A stretch of 64,000 nucleotides of DNA from Anthopleura xanthogrammica (lineage: Eukaryota; Cnidaria; Anthozoa; Actiniaria; Actiniidae): NCBI GenBank assembly GCA_964019055.1, contig OZ025209.1, positions 7,617,071 to 7,681,070 of the forward strand. Direction: 5' to 3'. The first letter of the stretch is position 1. The number at the start of each line of letters is the position of its first letter. Made by a program: the position numbers and the translations under genes. The notes under the pieces were generated by a model. That model was not told where the DNA came from. It ran no database searches and saw nothing but the letters and a program-made list of their open reading frames with translations. Of this stretch, positions 48,701 to 60,153 are shown one piece after another.

Positions 48701-50282
48701 AGCCAAAATGGCCATTTTTCAGTTTTTTGGGCTAAAAAGTTTTTTTTTCCAGCAAAACAGTGTTTTGGACATCCAAAATGTGCTTTTCTCGGCCAAAACT
48801 TGCGTTTAGCAGTGAAAACGTCGTGTTTTGAGCAAAAGAAAATTCTCAGCAAATTTCAGATTTTCTCAGCAAAAAACAGTTTTTTTGACCAAAAAGCACC
48901 TTTACTCAGCCAAAACCGCATTTTTTTTCGCCAAAAAGTCGTGTTTTTATCTCAAGAGGTATTTTCATGAGCAAAAAGTGGGGGTTTCAGCAAACAGGTC
49001 ACGCCGTCAGCGAAAAACCTGGTTTTGAGAGCCAAAATGGCCATTTTTCAGTTTTTTGGGCTAAAAAGTTTTTTTTTCCAGCAAAACAGTGTTTTGGACA
49101 TCCAAAATGTGCTTTTCTCGGCCAAAACTTGCGTTTAGCAGTGAAAACGTCGTGTTTTGAGCAAAACAAAATTCTCAGCAAATTTCAGATTTTCTCAGCA
49201 AAAAACAGTTTTTTTGACCAAAAAGCACCTTTACTCAGCCAAAAGCGCATTTTTTTTCGCCAAAAAGTCGTGTTTTTATCTCAAGAGGTATTTTCATGAG
49301 CAAAAAGTGGGGGTTTCAGCAAACAGGTCACGCCGTCAGCGAAAAACCTGGTTTTGAGAGCCAAAATGGCCATTTTTCAGTTTTTTGGGCTAAAAAGTTT
49401 TTTTTTCCAGCAAAACAGTGTTTTGGACATCTAAAATGTGCTTTTCTCGGCCAAAACTTGCGTTTAGCAGTGAAAACGTCGTGTTTTGAGCAAAAGAAAA
49501 TTCTCAGCAAATTTCAGATTTTCTCAGCAAAAAACAGTTTTTTTGACCAAAAAGCACCTTTACTCAGCCAAAAGCGCATTTTTTTCCGCCAAAAAGTCGT
49601 GTTTTTATCTCAAGAGGTATTTTCATGAGCAAAAAGTGGGGGTTTCAGCAAACAGGTCACGCCGTCAGCGAAAAACCTGGTTTTGAGAGCCAAAATGGCC
49701 ATTTTTCAGTTTTTTGGGCTAAAAAGTTTTTTTTCCCAGCAAAACAGTGTTTTGGACATCCAAAATGTGCTTTTCTCGGCCAAAACTTGCGTTTAGCAGT
49801 GAAAACGTCGTGTTTTGAGCAAAAGAAAATTCTCAGCAAATTTCAGATTTTCTCAGCAAAAAACAGTTTTTTTGACCAAAAAGCACCTTTACTCAGCCAA
49901 AAGCGCATTTTTTTTCGCCAAAAAGTCGTGTTTTTATCTCAAGAGGTATTTTCATGAGCAAAAAGTGGGGGTTTCAGCAAACAGGTCACGCCGTCAGCGA
50001 AAAACCTGGTTTTGAGAGCCAAAATGGCCATTTTTCAGTTTTTTGGGCTAAAAAGTTTTTTTTTCCAGCAAAACAGTGTTTTGGACATCCAAAATGTGCT
50101 TTTCTCGGCCAAAACTTGCGTTTAGCAGTGAAAACGTCGTGTTTTGAGCAAAAGAAAATTCTCAGCAAATTTCAGATTTTCTCAGCAAAAAACAGTTTTT
50201 TTGACCAAAAAGCACCTTTACTCAGCGAAAACCGCATTTTTTTTCGCCAAAAAGTCGTGTTTTTATCTCAAGAGGTATTTTC
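42720..50282 (+). repeat. About 23 monomers with local variants
   Basis: The variant acatctaaaatg occurs at 42391, 43049, 44034 and 49296. T8CC tracts make 328-bp copies at 43378, 43706 and 44363. The copy at 44034 has gaacaaaaag and cagcaaaaac. The copy at 46665 has a G7 run (aaaagggggggttt). The copy at 46993-47321 carries tctgagc and aaacacc near 47220, matching the copy at 18683. The copy at 48967 has C at offset 200 (49167). Confidence 0.85.
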
Positions 50283-52263
50283 ATGAGCAAAAAGTGGGGG
50301 TTTCAGCAAACAGGTCACGCCGTCAGCGAAAAACCTGGTTTTGAGAGCCAAAATGGCCATTTTTCAGTTTTTTGGGCTAAAAAGTTTTTTTTCCAGCAAA
50401 ACAGTGTTTTGGACATCCAAAATGTGCTTTTCTCGGCCAAAACTTGCGTTTAGCAGTGAAAACGTCGTGTTTTGAGCAAAAGAAAATTCTCAGCCAATTT
50501 CAGATTTTCTCAGCAAAAAACACCTTTTTTGACCAAAAAGCACCTTTACTCAGCCAAAACCCCATTTTTTTTTCGCCAAAACGTCGTGTTTTTATCTCAA
50601 GAGGTATTTTCATGAGCAAAAAGTGGGGGTTTCAGCAAACAGGTCACGCCGTCAGCGAAAAACCTGGTTTTGAGAGCCAAAATGGCCATTTTTCAGTTTT
50701 TTGGGCTAAAAAGTTTTTTTTTCCAGCAAAACAGTGTTTTGGACATCCAAAATGTGCTTTTCTCGGCCAAAACTTGCGTTTAGCAGTGAAAACGTCGTGT
50801 TTTGAGCAAAAGAAAATTCTCAGCCAATTTCAGATTTTCTCAGCAAAAAACACCTTTTTTGACCAAAAAGCACCTTTACTCAGCCAAAACCCCATTTTTT
50901 TTTCCGCCAAAACGTCGTGTTTTTATCTCAAGAGGTATTTTCATGAGCAAAAAGTGGGGGTTTCAGCAAACAGGTCACGCCGTCAGCGAAAAACCTGGTT
51001 TTGAGAGCCAAAATGGCCATTTTTCAGTTTTTTGGGCTAAAAAGTTTTTTTTTCCAGCAAAACAGTGTTTTGGACATCCAAAATGTGCTTTTCTCGGCCA
51101 AAACTTGCGTTTAGCAGTGAAAACGTCGTGTTTTGAGCAAAAGAAAATTCTCAGCCAATTTCAGATTTTCTCAGCAAAAAACACCTTTTTTGACCAAAAA
51201 GCACCTTTACTCAGCCAAAACCCCATTTTTTTTTCGCCAAAACGTCGTGTTTTTATCTCAAGAGGTATTTTCATGAGCAAAAAGTGGGGGTTTCAGCAAA
51301 CAGGTCACGCCGTCAGCGAAAAACCTGGTTTTGAGAGCCAAAATGGCCATTTTTCAGTTTTTTGGGCTAAAAAGTTTTTTTTTCCAGCAAAACAGTGTTT
51401 TGGACATCCAAAATGTGCTTTTCTCGGCCAAAACTTGCGTTTAGCAGTGAAAACGTCGTGTTTTGAGCAAAAGAAAATTCTCAGCCAATTTCAGATTTTC
51501 TCAGCAAAAAACAACTTTTTTGACCAAAAAGCACCTTTACTCAGCCAAAACCCCATTTTTTTTTCGCCAAAACGTCGTGTTTTTATCTCAAGAGGTATTT
51601 TCATGAGCAAAAAGTGGGGGTTTCAGCAAACAGGTCACGCCGTCAGCGAAAAACCTGGTTTTGAGAGCCAAAATGGCCATTTTTCAGTTTTTTGGGGCTA
51701 AAAAGTTTTTTTTTTCAGCAAAACAGTGTTTTGGACATCCAAAATGTGCTTTTCTCGGCCAAAACTTGCGTTTAGCAGTGAAAACGTCGTGTTTTGAGCA
51801 AAAGAAAATTCTCAGCCAATTTCAGATTTTCTCAGCAAAAAACACCTTTTTTGACCAAAAAGCACCTTTACTCAGCCAAAACCCCATTTTTTTTTCGCCA
51901 AAACGTCGTGTTTTTATCTCAAGAGGTATTTTCATGAGCAAAAAGTGGGGGTTTCAGCAAACAGGTCACGCCGTCAGCGAAAAACCTGGTTTTGAGAGCC
52001 AAAATGGCCATTTTTCAGTTTTTTGGGCTAAAAAGTTTTTTTTTCCAGCAAAACAGTGTTTTGGACATCCAAAATGTGCTTTTCTCGGCCAAAACTTGCG
52101 TTTAGCAGTGAAAACGTCGTGTTTTGAGCAAAAGAAAATTCTCAGCCAATTTCAGATTTTCTCAGCAAAAAACACCTTTTTTGACCAAAAAGCACCTTTA
52201 CTCAGCTAAAACCCCATTTTTTTTTCGCCAAAACGTCGTGTTTTTATCTCAAGAGGTATTTTC
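50283..52263 (+). repeat. Six-monomer block of a distinct subfamily
   Basis: The copies start at 50283, 50612, 50943, 51273, 51603 and 51934 (lengths 329, 331, 330, 330, 331, 330). All share four right-half changes: cagccaattt, aaacaccttttttgacc (aaacaactttttt in one copy), aaccccattttt with a longer T run, and aaaacgtcgtg for aaaagtcgtg. The left half is like the rest of the array. Because several lengths are multiples of three, open frames here run through up to three monomers (for example 50802-51701); that is a length effect. The next copy, at 52264, returns abruptly to the common form. Confidence 0.9.
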
Positions 52264-55222
52264 ATGAGCAAAAAGTGGGGGTTTCAGCAAACAGGTCACG
52301 CCGTCAGCGAAAAACCTGGTTTTGAGAGCCAAAATGGCCATTTTTCAGTTTTTTTGGCTAAAAAGTTTTTTTTCCCAGCAAAACAGTGTTTTGGACATCC
52401 AAAATGTGCTTTTCTCGGCCAAAACTTGCGTTTAGCAGTGAAAACGTCGTGTTTTGAGCAAAAGAAAATTCTCAGCAAATTTCAGATTTTCTCAGCAAAA
52501 AACAGTTTTTTTGACCAAAAAGCACCTTTACTCAGCCAAAACCGCATTTTTTTTCGCCAAAAAGTCGTGTTTTTATCTCAAGAGGTATTTTCATGAGCAA
52601 AAAGTGGGGGTTTCAGCAAACAGGTCACGCCGTCAGCGAAAAACCTGGTTTTGAGAGCCAAAATGGCCATTTTTCAGTTTTTTGGGCTAAAAAGTTTTTT
52701 TTTCCAGCAAAACAGTGTTTTGGACATCCAAAATGTGCTTTTCTCGGCCAAAACTTGCGTTTAGCAGTGAAAACGTCGTGTTTTGAGCAAAAGAAAATTC
52801 TCAGCAAATTTCAGATTTTCTCAGCAAAAAACAGTTTTTTTGACCAAAAAGCACCTTTACTCAGCGAAAACCGCATTTTTTTTCGCCAAAAAGTCGTGTT
52901 TTTATCTCAAGAGGTATTTTCATGAGCAAAAAGTGGGGGTTTCAGCAAACAGGTCACGCTGTCAGCGAAAAACCTGGTTTTGAGAGCCAAAATGGCCATT
53001 TTTCAGTTTTTTGGGCTAAAAAGTTTTTTTTTCCAGCAAAACAGTGTTTTGGACATCCAAAATGTGCTTTTCTCGGCCAAAACTTGCGTTTAGCACTGAA
53101 AACGTCGTGTTTTGAGCAAAAGAAAATTCTCAGCAAATTTCAGATTTTCTCAGCAAAAAACAGTTTTTTGGACCAAAAAGCACCTTTACTCAGCCAAAAG
53201 CGCATTTTTTTTCGCCAAAAAGTCGTGTTTTTATCTCGAGGTATTTTCATGAGCAAAAAGTGGGGGTTTCAGCAAACAGGTCACGCTGTCAGCGAAAAAC
53301 CTGGTTTTGAGAGCCAAAATGGCCATTTTTCAGTTTTTTGGGCTAAAAAGTTTTTTTTCCCAGCAAAACAGTGTTTTGGACATTCAAAATGTGCTTTTCT
53401 CGGCCAAAACTTGCGTTTAGCAGTGAAAACGTCGTGTTTTGAGCAAAAGAAAATTCTCAGCAAATTTCAGATTTTCTCAGCAAAAAACAGTTTTTTTGAC
53501 CAAAAAGCACCTTTACTCAGCCAAAACCGCATTTTTTTTCGCCAAAAAGTCGTGTTTTTATCTCAAGAGGTATTTTCATGAGCAAAAAGTGGGGGTTTCA
53601 GCAAACAGGTCACGCCGTCAGCGAAAAACCTGGTTTTGAGAGCCAAAATGGCCATTTTTCAGTTTTTTGGGCTAAAAAGTTTTTTTTCCCAGCAAAACAG
53701 TGTTTTGGACATTCAAAATGTGCTTTTCTCGGCCAAAACTTGCGTTTAGCAGTGAAAACGTCGTGTTTTGAGCAAAAGAAAATTCTCAGCAAATTTCAGA
53801 TTTTCTCAGCAAAAAACAGTTTTTTTGACCAAAAAGCACCTTTACTCAGCCAATACCGCATTTTTTTTCGCCAAAAAGTCGTGTTTTTATCTCAAGAGGT
53901 ATTTTCATGAGCAAAAAGTGGGGCTTTCAGCAAACAGGTCACGCCGTCAGCGAAAAACCTGGTTTTGAGAGCCAAAATGGCCATTTTTCAGTTTTTTGGG
54001 CTAAAAAGTTTTTTTTTCCAGCAAAACAGTGTTTTGGACATCCAAAATGTGCTTTTCTCGGCCAAAACTTGCGTTTAGCAGTGAAAAGGTCGTGTTTTGA
54101 GCAAAAGAAAATTCTCAGCAAATTTCAGATTTTCTCAGCAAAAAACAGTTTTTTTGACCAAAAAGCACCTTTACTCAGCCAAAACCGCATTTTTTTTCGC
54201 CAAAAAGTCGTGTTTTTATCTCAAGAGGTATTTTCATGAGCAAAAAGTGGGGGTTTCAGCAAACAGGCCACGCCGTCAGCGAAAAACCTGGTTTTGAGAG
54301 CCAAAATGGCCATTTTTCAGTTTTTTGGGCTAAAAAGTTTTTTTTTCCAGCAAAACAGTGTTTTGGACATCCAAAATGTGCTTTTCTCGGCCAAAACTTG
54401 CGTTTAGCAGTGAAAACGTCGTGTTTTGAGCAAAAGAAAATTCTCAGCAAATTTCAGATTTTCTCAGCAAAAAACAGTTTTTTTGACCAAAAAGCACCTT
54501 TACTCAGCCAAAACCGCATTTTTTTTCGCCAAAAAGTCGTGTTTTTATCTCAAGAGGTATTTTCATGAGCAAAAAGTGGGGGTTTCAGCAAACAGGTCAC
54601 GCCGTCAGCGAAAAACCTGGTTTTGAGAGCCAAAATGGCCATTTTTCAGTTTTTTGGGCTAAAAAGTTTTTTTTTCCAGCAAAACAGTGTTTTGGACATC
54701 CAAAATGTGCTTTTCTCGGCCAAAACTTGCGTTTAGCAGTGAAAAGGTCGTGTTTTGAGCAAAAGAAAATTCTCAACAAATTTCAGATTTTCTCAGCAAA
54801 AAACAGTTTTATTGACCAAAAAGCACCTTTACTCAGCGAAAACCGCATTTTTTTTCGCCAAAAAGTCGTGTTTTTATCTCAAGAGGTATTTTCATGAGCA
54901 AAAAGTGGGGGTTTCAGCAAACAGGTCACGCCGTCAGCGAAAAACCTGGTTTTGAGAGCCAAAATGGCCATTTTTCAGTTTTTTGGGCTAAAAAGTTTTT
55001 TTTTCCAGCAAAACAGTGTTTTGGACATCCAAAATGTGCTTTTCTCGGCCAAAACTTGCGTTTAGCAGTGAAAACGTCGTGTTTTGAGCAAAAGAAAATT
55101 CTCAGCAAATTTCAGATTTTCTCAGCAAAAAACAGTTTTTTTGACCAAAAAGCACCTTTACTCAGCCAAAACCGCATTTTTTTTCGCCAAAAAGTCGTGT
55201 TTTTATCTCAAGAGGTATTTTC
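52264..55222 (+). repeat. Nine monomers, local variants, one 327-bp copy
   Basis: The copy at 52922 has cacgctgtc, gcactgaaa and ctcgagg (2-bp loss) and is 327 bp long. The copies at 53249 and 53578 share acattcaaa and T8CCC at 329-bp spacing. The copies at 53907 and 54565 share gaaaaggtcg, 658 bp apart. The copies at 52593 and 54565 have cagcgaaaacc for cagccaaaacc. Confidence 0.85.
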
Positions 55223-58183
55223 ATGAGCAAAAAGTGGGGGTTTCAGCAAACAGGTCACGCCGTCAGCGAAAAACCTGGTTTTGAGAGCCAAAATGGCCAT
55301 TTTTCAGTTTTTTGGGCTAAAAAGTTTTTTTTTCCAGCAAAACAGTGTTTTGGACATCCAAAATGTGCTTTTCTCGGCCAAAACTTGCGTTTAGCAGTGA
55401 AAACGTCGTGTTTTGAGCAAAAGAAAATTCTCAGCAAATTTCAGATTTTCTCAGCAAAAAACAGTTTTTTTGACCAAAAAGCACCTTTACTCAGCCAAAA
55501 CCGCATTTTTTTCGGCCAAAAAGTCGTGTTTTCATCTCAAGAGGTATTTTCATGAGCAAAAAGTGGGGGTTTCAGCAAACAGGTCACGCCGTCAGCGAAA
55601 AACCTGGTTTTGAGAGCCAAAATGGCCATTTTTCAGTTTTTTGGGCTAAAAAGTTTTTTTTTCCAGCAAAACAGTGTTTTGGACATCCAAAATGTGCTTT
55701 TCTCGGCCAAAACTTGCGTTTAGCAGTGAAAACGTCGTGTTTTGAGCAAAAGAAAATTCTCAGCAAATTTCAGATTTTCTCAGCAAAAAACAGTTTTTTT
55801 GACCAAAAAGCACCTTTACTCAGCCAAAACCGCATTTTTTTTCGCCAAAAAGTCGTGTTTTTATCTCAAGAGGTATTTTCATGAGCAAAAAGTGGGGGTT
55901 TCAGCAAACAGGTCACGCCGTCAGCGAAAAACCTGGTTTTGAGAGCCAAAATGGCCATTTTTCAGTTTTTTGGGCTAAAAAGTTTTTTTTTCCAGCAAAA
56001 CAGTGTTTTGGACATCCAAAATGTGCTTTTCTCGGCCAAAACTTGCGTTTAGCAGTGAAAACGTCGTGTTTTGAGCAAAACAAAATTCTCAGCAAATTTC
56101 AGATTTTCTCAGCAAAAAACAGTTTTTTTGACCAAAAAGCACCTTTACTCAGCCAAAAGCGCATTTTTTTTCGCCAAAAAGTCGTGTTTTTATCTCAAGA
56201 GGTATTTTCATGAGCAAAAAGTGGGGGTTTCAGCAAACAGGTCACGCCGTCAGGGAAAAACCTGGTTTTGAGAGCCAAAATGGCCATTTTTCAGTTTTTT
56301 GGGCTAAAAAGTTTTTTTTTCCAGCAAAACAGTGTTTTGGACATCCAAAATGTGCTTTTCTCGGCCAAAACTTGCGTTTAGCAGTGAAAACGTCGTGTTT
56401 TGAGCAAAAGAAAATTCTCAGCAAATTTCAGATTTTCTCAGCAAAAAACAGTTTTTTTGACCAAAAAGCACCTTTACTCAGCCAAAACCGCATTTTTTTC
56501 GGCCAAAAAGTCGTGTTTTCATCTCAAGAGGTATTTTCATGAGCAAAAAGTGGGGGTTTCAGCAAACAGGTCACGCCGTCAGCGAAAAACCTGGTTTTGA
56601 GAGCCAAAATGGCCATTTTTCAGTTTTTTGGGCTAAAAAGTTTTTTTTTCCAGCAAAACAGTGTTTTGGACATCCAAAATGTGCTTTTCTCGGCCAAAAC
56701 TTGCGTTTAGCAGTGAAAACGTCGTGTTTTGAGCAAAAGAAAATTCTCAGCAAATTTCAGATTTTCTCAGCAAAAAACAGTTTTTTTGACCAAAAAGCAC
56801 CTTTACTCAGCCAAAACCGCATTTTTTTTCGCCAAAAAGTCGTGTTTTTATCTCAAGAGGTATTTTCATGAGCAAAAAGTGGGGGTTTCAGCAAACAGGT
56901 CACGCCGTCAGCGAAAAACCTGGTTTTGAGAGCCAAAATGGCCATTTTTCAGTTTTTTGGGCTAAAAAGTTTTTTTTTCCAGCAAAACAGTGTTTTGGAC
57001 ATCCAAAATGTGCTTTTCTCGGCCAAAACTTGCGTTTAGCAGTGAAAACGTCGTGTTTTGAGCAAAACAAAATTCTCAGCAAATTTCAGATTTTCTCAGC
57101 AAAAAACAGTTTTTTTGACCAAAAAGCACCTTTACTCAGCCAAAAGCGCATTTTTTTTCGCCAAAAAGTCGTGTTTTTATCTCAAGAGGTATTTTCATGA
57201 GCAAAAAGTGGGGGTTTCAGCAAACAGGTCACGCCGTCAGGGAAAAACCTGGTTTTGAGAGCCAAAATGGCCATTTTTCAGTTTTTTGGGCTAAAAAGTT
57301 TTTTTTTCCAGCAAAACAGTGTTTTGGACATCCAAAATGTGCTTTTCTCGGCCAAAACTTGCGTTTAGCAGTGAAAACGTCGTGTTTTGAGCAAAACAAA
57401 ATTCTCAGCAAATTTCAGATTTTCTCAGCAAAAAACAGTTTTTTTGACCAAAAAGCACCTTTACTCAGCCAAAACCGCATTTTTTTTCGCCAAAAAGTCG
57501 TGTTTTTATCTCAAGAGGTATTTTCATGAGCAAAAAGTGGGGGTTTCAGCAAACAGGTCACGCCGTCAGCGAAAAACCTGGTTTTGAGAGCCAAAATGGC
57601 CATTTTTCAGTTTTTTGGGCTAAAAAGTTTTTTTTTCCAGCAAAACAGTGTTTTGGACATCCAAAATGTGCTTTTCTCGGCCAAAACTTGCGTTTAGCAG
57701 TGAAAACGTCGTGTTTTGAGCAAAACAAAATTCTCAGCAAATTTCAGATTTTCTCAGCAAAAAACAGTTTTTTTGACCAAAAAGCACCTTTACTCAGCCA
57801 AAAGCGCATTTTTTTTCGCCAAAAAGTCGTGTTTTTATCTCAAGAGGTATTTTCATGAGCAAAAAGTGGGGGTTTCAGCAAACAGGTCACGCCGTCAGGG
57901 AAAAACCTGGTTTTGAGAGCCAAAATGGCCATTTTTCAGTTTTTTGGGCTAAAAAGTTTTTTTTTCCAGCAAAACAGTGTTTTGGACATCCAAAATGTGC
58001 TTTTCTCGGCCAAAACTTGCGTTTAGCAGTGAAAACGTCGTGTTTTGAGCAAAACAAAATTCTCAGCAAATTTCAGATTTTCTCAGCAAAAAACAGTTTT
58101 TTTGACCAAAAAGCACCTTTACTCAGCCAAAACCGCATTTTTTTTCGCCAAAAAGTCGTGTTTTTATCTCAAGAGGTATTTTC
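55223..58183 (+). repeat. 987-bp trimer followed by 658-bp dimer
   Basis: The trimers 55223-56209 and 56210-57196 share ttcggccaaaaag with gttttcatctc (C at 55533 and 56520, 987 bp apart) in member 1 and C at offset 200 in member 3 (56081, 57068). From 56868 a dimer takes over: 56868-57525 and 57526-58183 each have a gtcagcg/ccaaaagc copy followed by a gtcaggg/ccaaaacc copy, both with C at offset 200. Two unit sizes thus overlap within 3 kb. Confidence 0.85.
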
Positions 58184-60153
58184 ATGAGCAAAAAGTGGGG
58201 GTTTCAGCAAACAGGTCACGCCGTCAGGGAAAAACCTGGTTTTGAGAGCCAAAATGGCCATTTTTCAGTTTTTTGGGCTAAAAAGTTTTTTTTTCCAGCA
58301 AAACAGTGTTTTGGACATCCAAAATGTGCTTTTCTCGGCCAAAACTTGCGTTTAGCAGTGAAAACGTCGTGTTTTGAGCAAAAGAAAATTCTCAGCAAAT
58401 TTCAGATTTTCTCAGCAAAAAACAGTTTTTTTGACCAAAAAGCACCTTTACTCAGCCAAAACCGCATTTTTTTTCGCCAAAAAGTCGTGTTTTTATCTCA
58501 AGAGGTATTTTCATGAGCAAAAAGTGGGGGTTTCAGCAAACAGGTCACGCCGTCAGCGAAAAACCTGGTTTTGAGAGCCAAAATGGCCATTTTTCAGTTT
58601 TTTGGGCTAAAAAGTTTTTTTTTCCAGCAAAACAGTGTTTTGGACATCCAAAATGTGCTTTTCTCGGCCAAAACTTGCGTTTAGCAGTGAAAACGTCGTG
58701 TTTTGAGCAAAAGAAAATTCTCAGCAAATTTCAGATTTTCTCAGCAAAAAACAGTTTTTTTGACCAAAAAGCACCTTTACTCAGCGAAGACCGCATTTTT
58801 TTTCGCCAAAAAGTCGTGTTTTTATCTCAAGAGGTATTTTCATGAGCAAAAAGTGGGGGTTTCAGCAAACAGGTCACGCCGTCAGCGAAAACCTGGTTTT
58901 GAGAGCCAAAATGGCCATTTTTCAGTTTTTTGGGCTAAAAAGTTTTTTTTCCAGCAAAACAGTGTTTTGGACATCCAAAATGTGCTTTTCTCGGCCAAAA
59001 CTTGCGTTTAGCAGTGAAAACGTCGTGTTTTGAGCAAAAGAAAATTCTCAGCAAATTTCAGATTTTCTCAGCAAAAAACAGTTTTTTTGACCAAAAAGCA
59101 CCTTTACTCAGCCAAAACCGCATTTTTTTTCGCCAAAAAGTCGTGTTTTTATCTCAAGAGGTATTTTCATGAGCAAAAAGTGGGGGTTTCAGCAAACAGG
59201 TCACGCCATCAGCGAAAAACCTGGTTTTGAGAGCCAAAATGGCCATTTTTCAGTTTTTTGGGCTAAAAAGTTTTTTTTCCAGCAAAACAGTGTTTTGGAC
59301 ATCCAAAATGTGCTTTTCTCGGCCAAAACTTGCGTTTAGCAGTGAAAACGTCGTGTTTTGAGCAAAAGAAAATTCTCAGCAAATTTCAGATTTTCTCAGC
59401 AAAAAACAGTTTTTTTGACCAAAAAGCACCTTTACTCAGCCAAAAGCGCATTTTTTTCGCCAAAAAGTCGTGTTTTTATCTCAAGAGGTATTTTCATGAG
59501 CAAAAAGTGGGGGTTTCAGCAAACAGGTCACGCCGTCAGCGAAAAACCTGGTTTTGAGAGCCAAAATGGCCATTTTTCAGTTTTTTGGGCTAAAAAGTTT
59601 TTTTTTCCAGCAAAACAGTGTTTTGGACATCCAAAATGTGCTTTTCTCGGCCAAAACTTGCGTTTAGCAGTGAAAACGTCGTGTTTTGAGCAAAAGAAAA
59701 TTCTCAGCAAATTTCAGATTTTCTCAGCAAAAAACAGTTTTTTTGACCAAAAAGCACCTTTACTCAGCCAAAACTGCATTTTTTTTCGCCAAAAAGTCGT
59801 GTTTTTATCTCAAGAGGTATTTTCATGAGCAAAAAGTGGGGGTTTCAGCAAACAGGTCACGCCGTCAGCGAAAAACCTGGTTTTGAGAGCCAAAATGGCC
59901 ATTTTTCAGTTTTTTGGGCTAAAAAGTTTTTTTTTCCAGCAAAACAGTGTTTTGGACATCCAAAATGTGCTTTTCTCGGCCAAAACTTGCGTTTAGCAGT
60001 GAAAACGTCGTGTTTTGAGCAAAAGAAAATTCTCAGCAAATTTCAGATTTTCTCAGCAAAAAACAGTTTTTTTGACCAAAAAGCACCTTTACTCAGCCAA
60101 AACCGCATTTTTTTTCGCCAAAAAGTCGTGTTTTTATCTCAAGAGGTATTTTC
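58184..60153 (+). repeat. Six monomers, several shortened
   Basis: The copies start at 58184, 58513, 58842, 59169, 59496 and 59825. The copies at 58842 and 59169 are 327 bp, through shorter A and T runs (gcgaaaacctgg, T8CC, T7 in segment 14). The copy at 59169 has cgccatcagc (A at 59208), the same change as in the 26.9 kb trimer. The copy at 59825 is ordinary; the change aaactgcatt, a CpG loss, lies near 59774 in the copy at 59496. Confidence 0.85.

Noticed and set aside
50802..51701. A 299-codon open frame across three monomers
   Set aside because: It exists because the monomers involved here are 330 or 331 bp long and happen to keep the frame open. It ends where an extra G shifts the frame. 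The translation is the same satellite sequence repeated.
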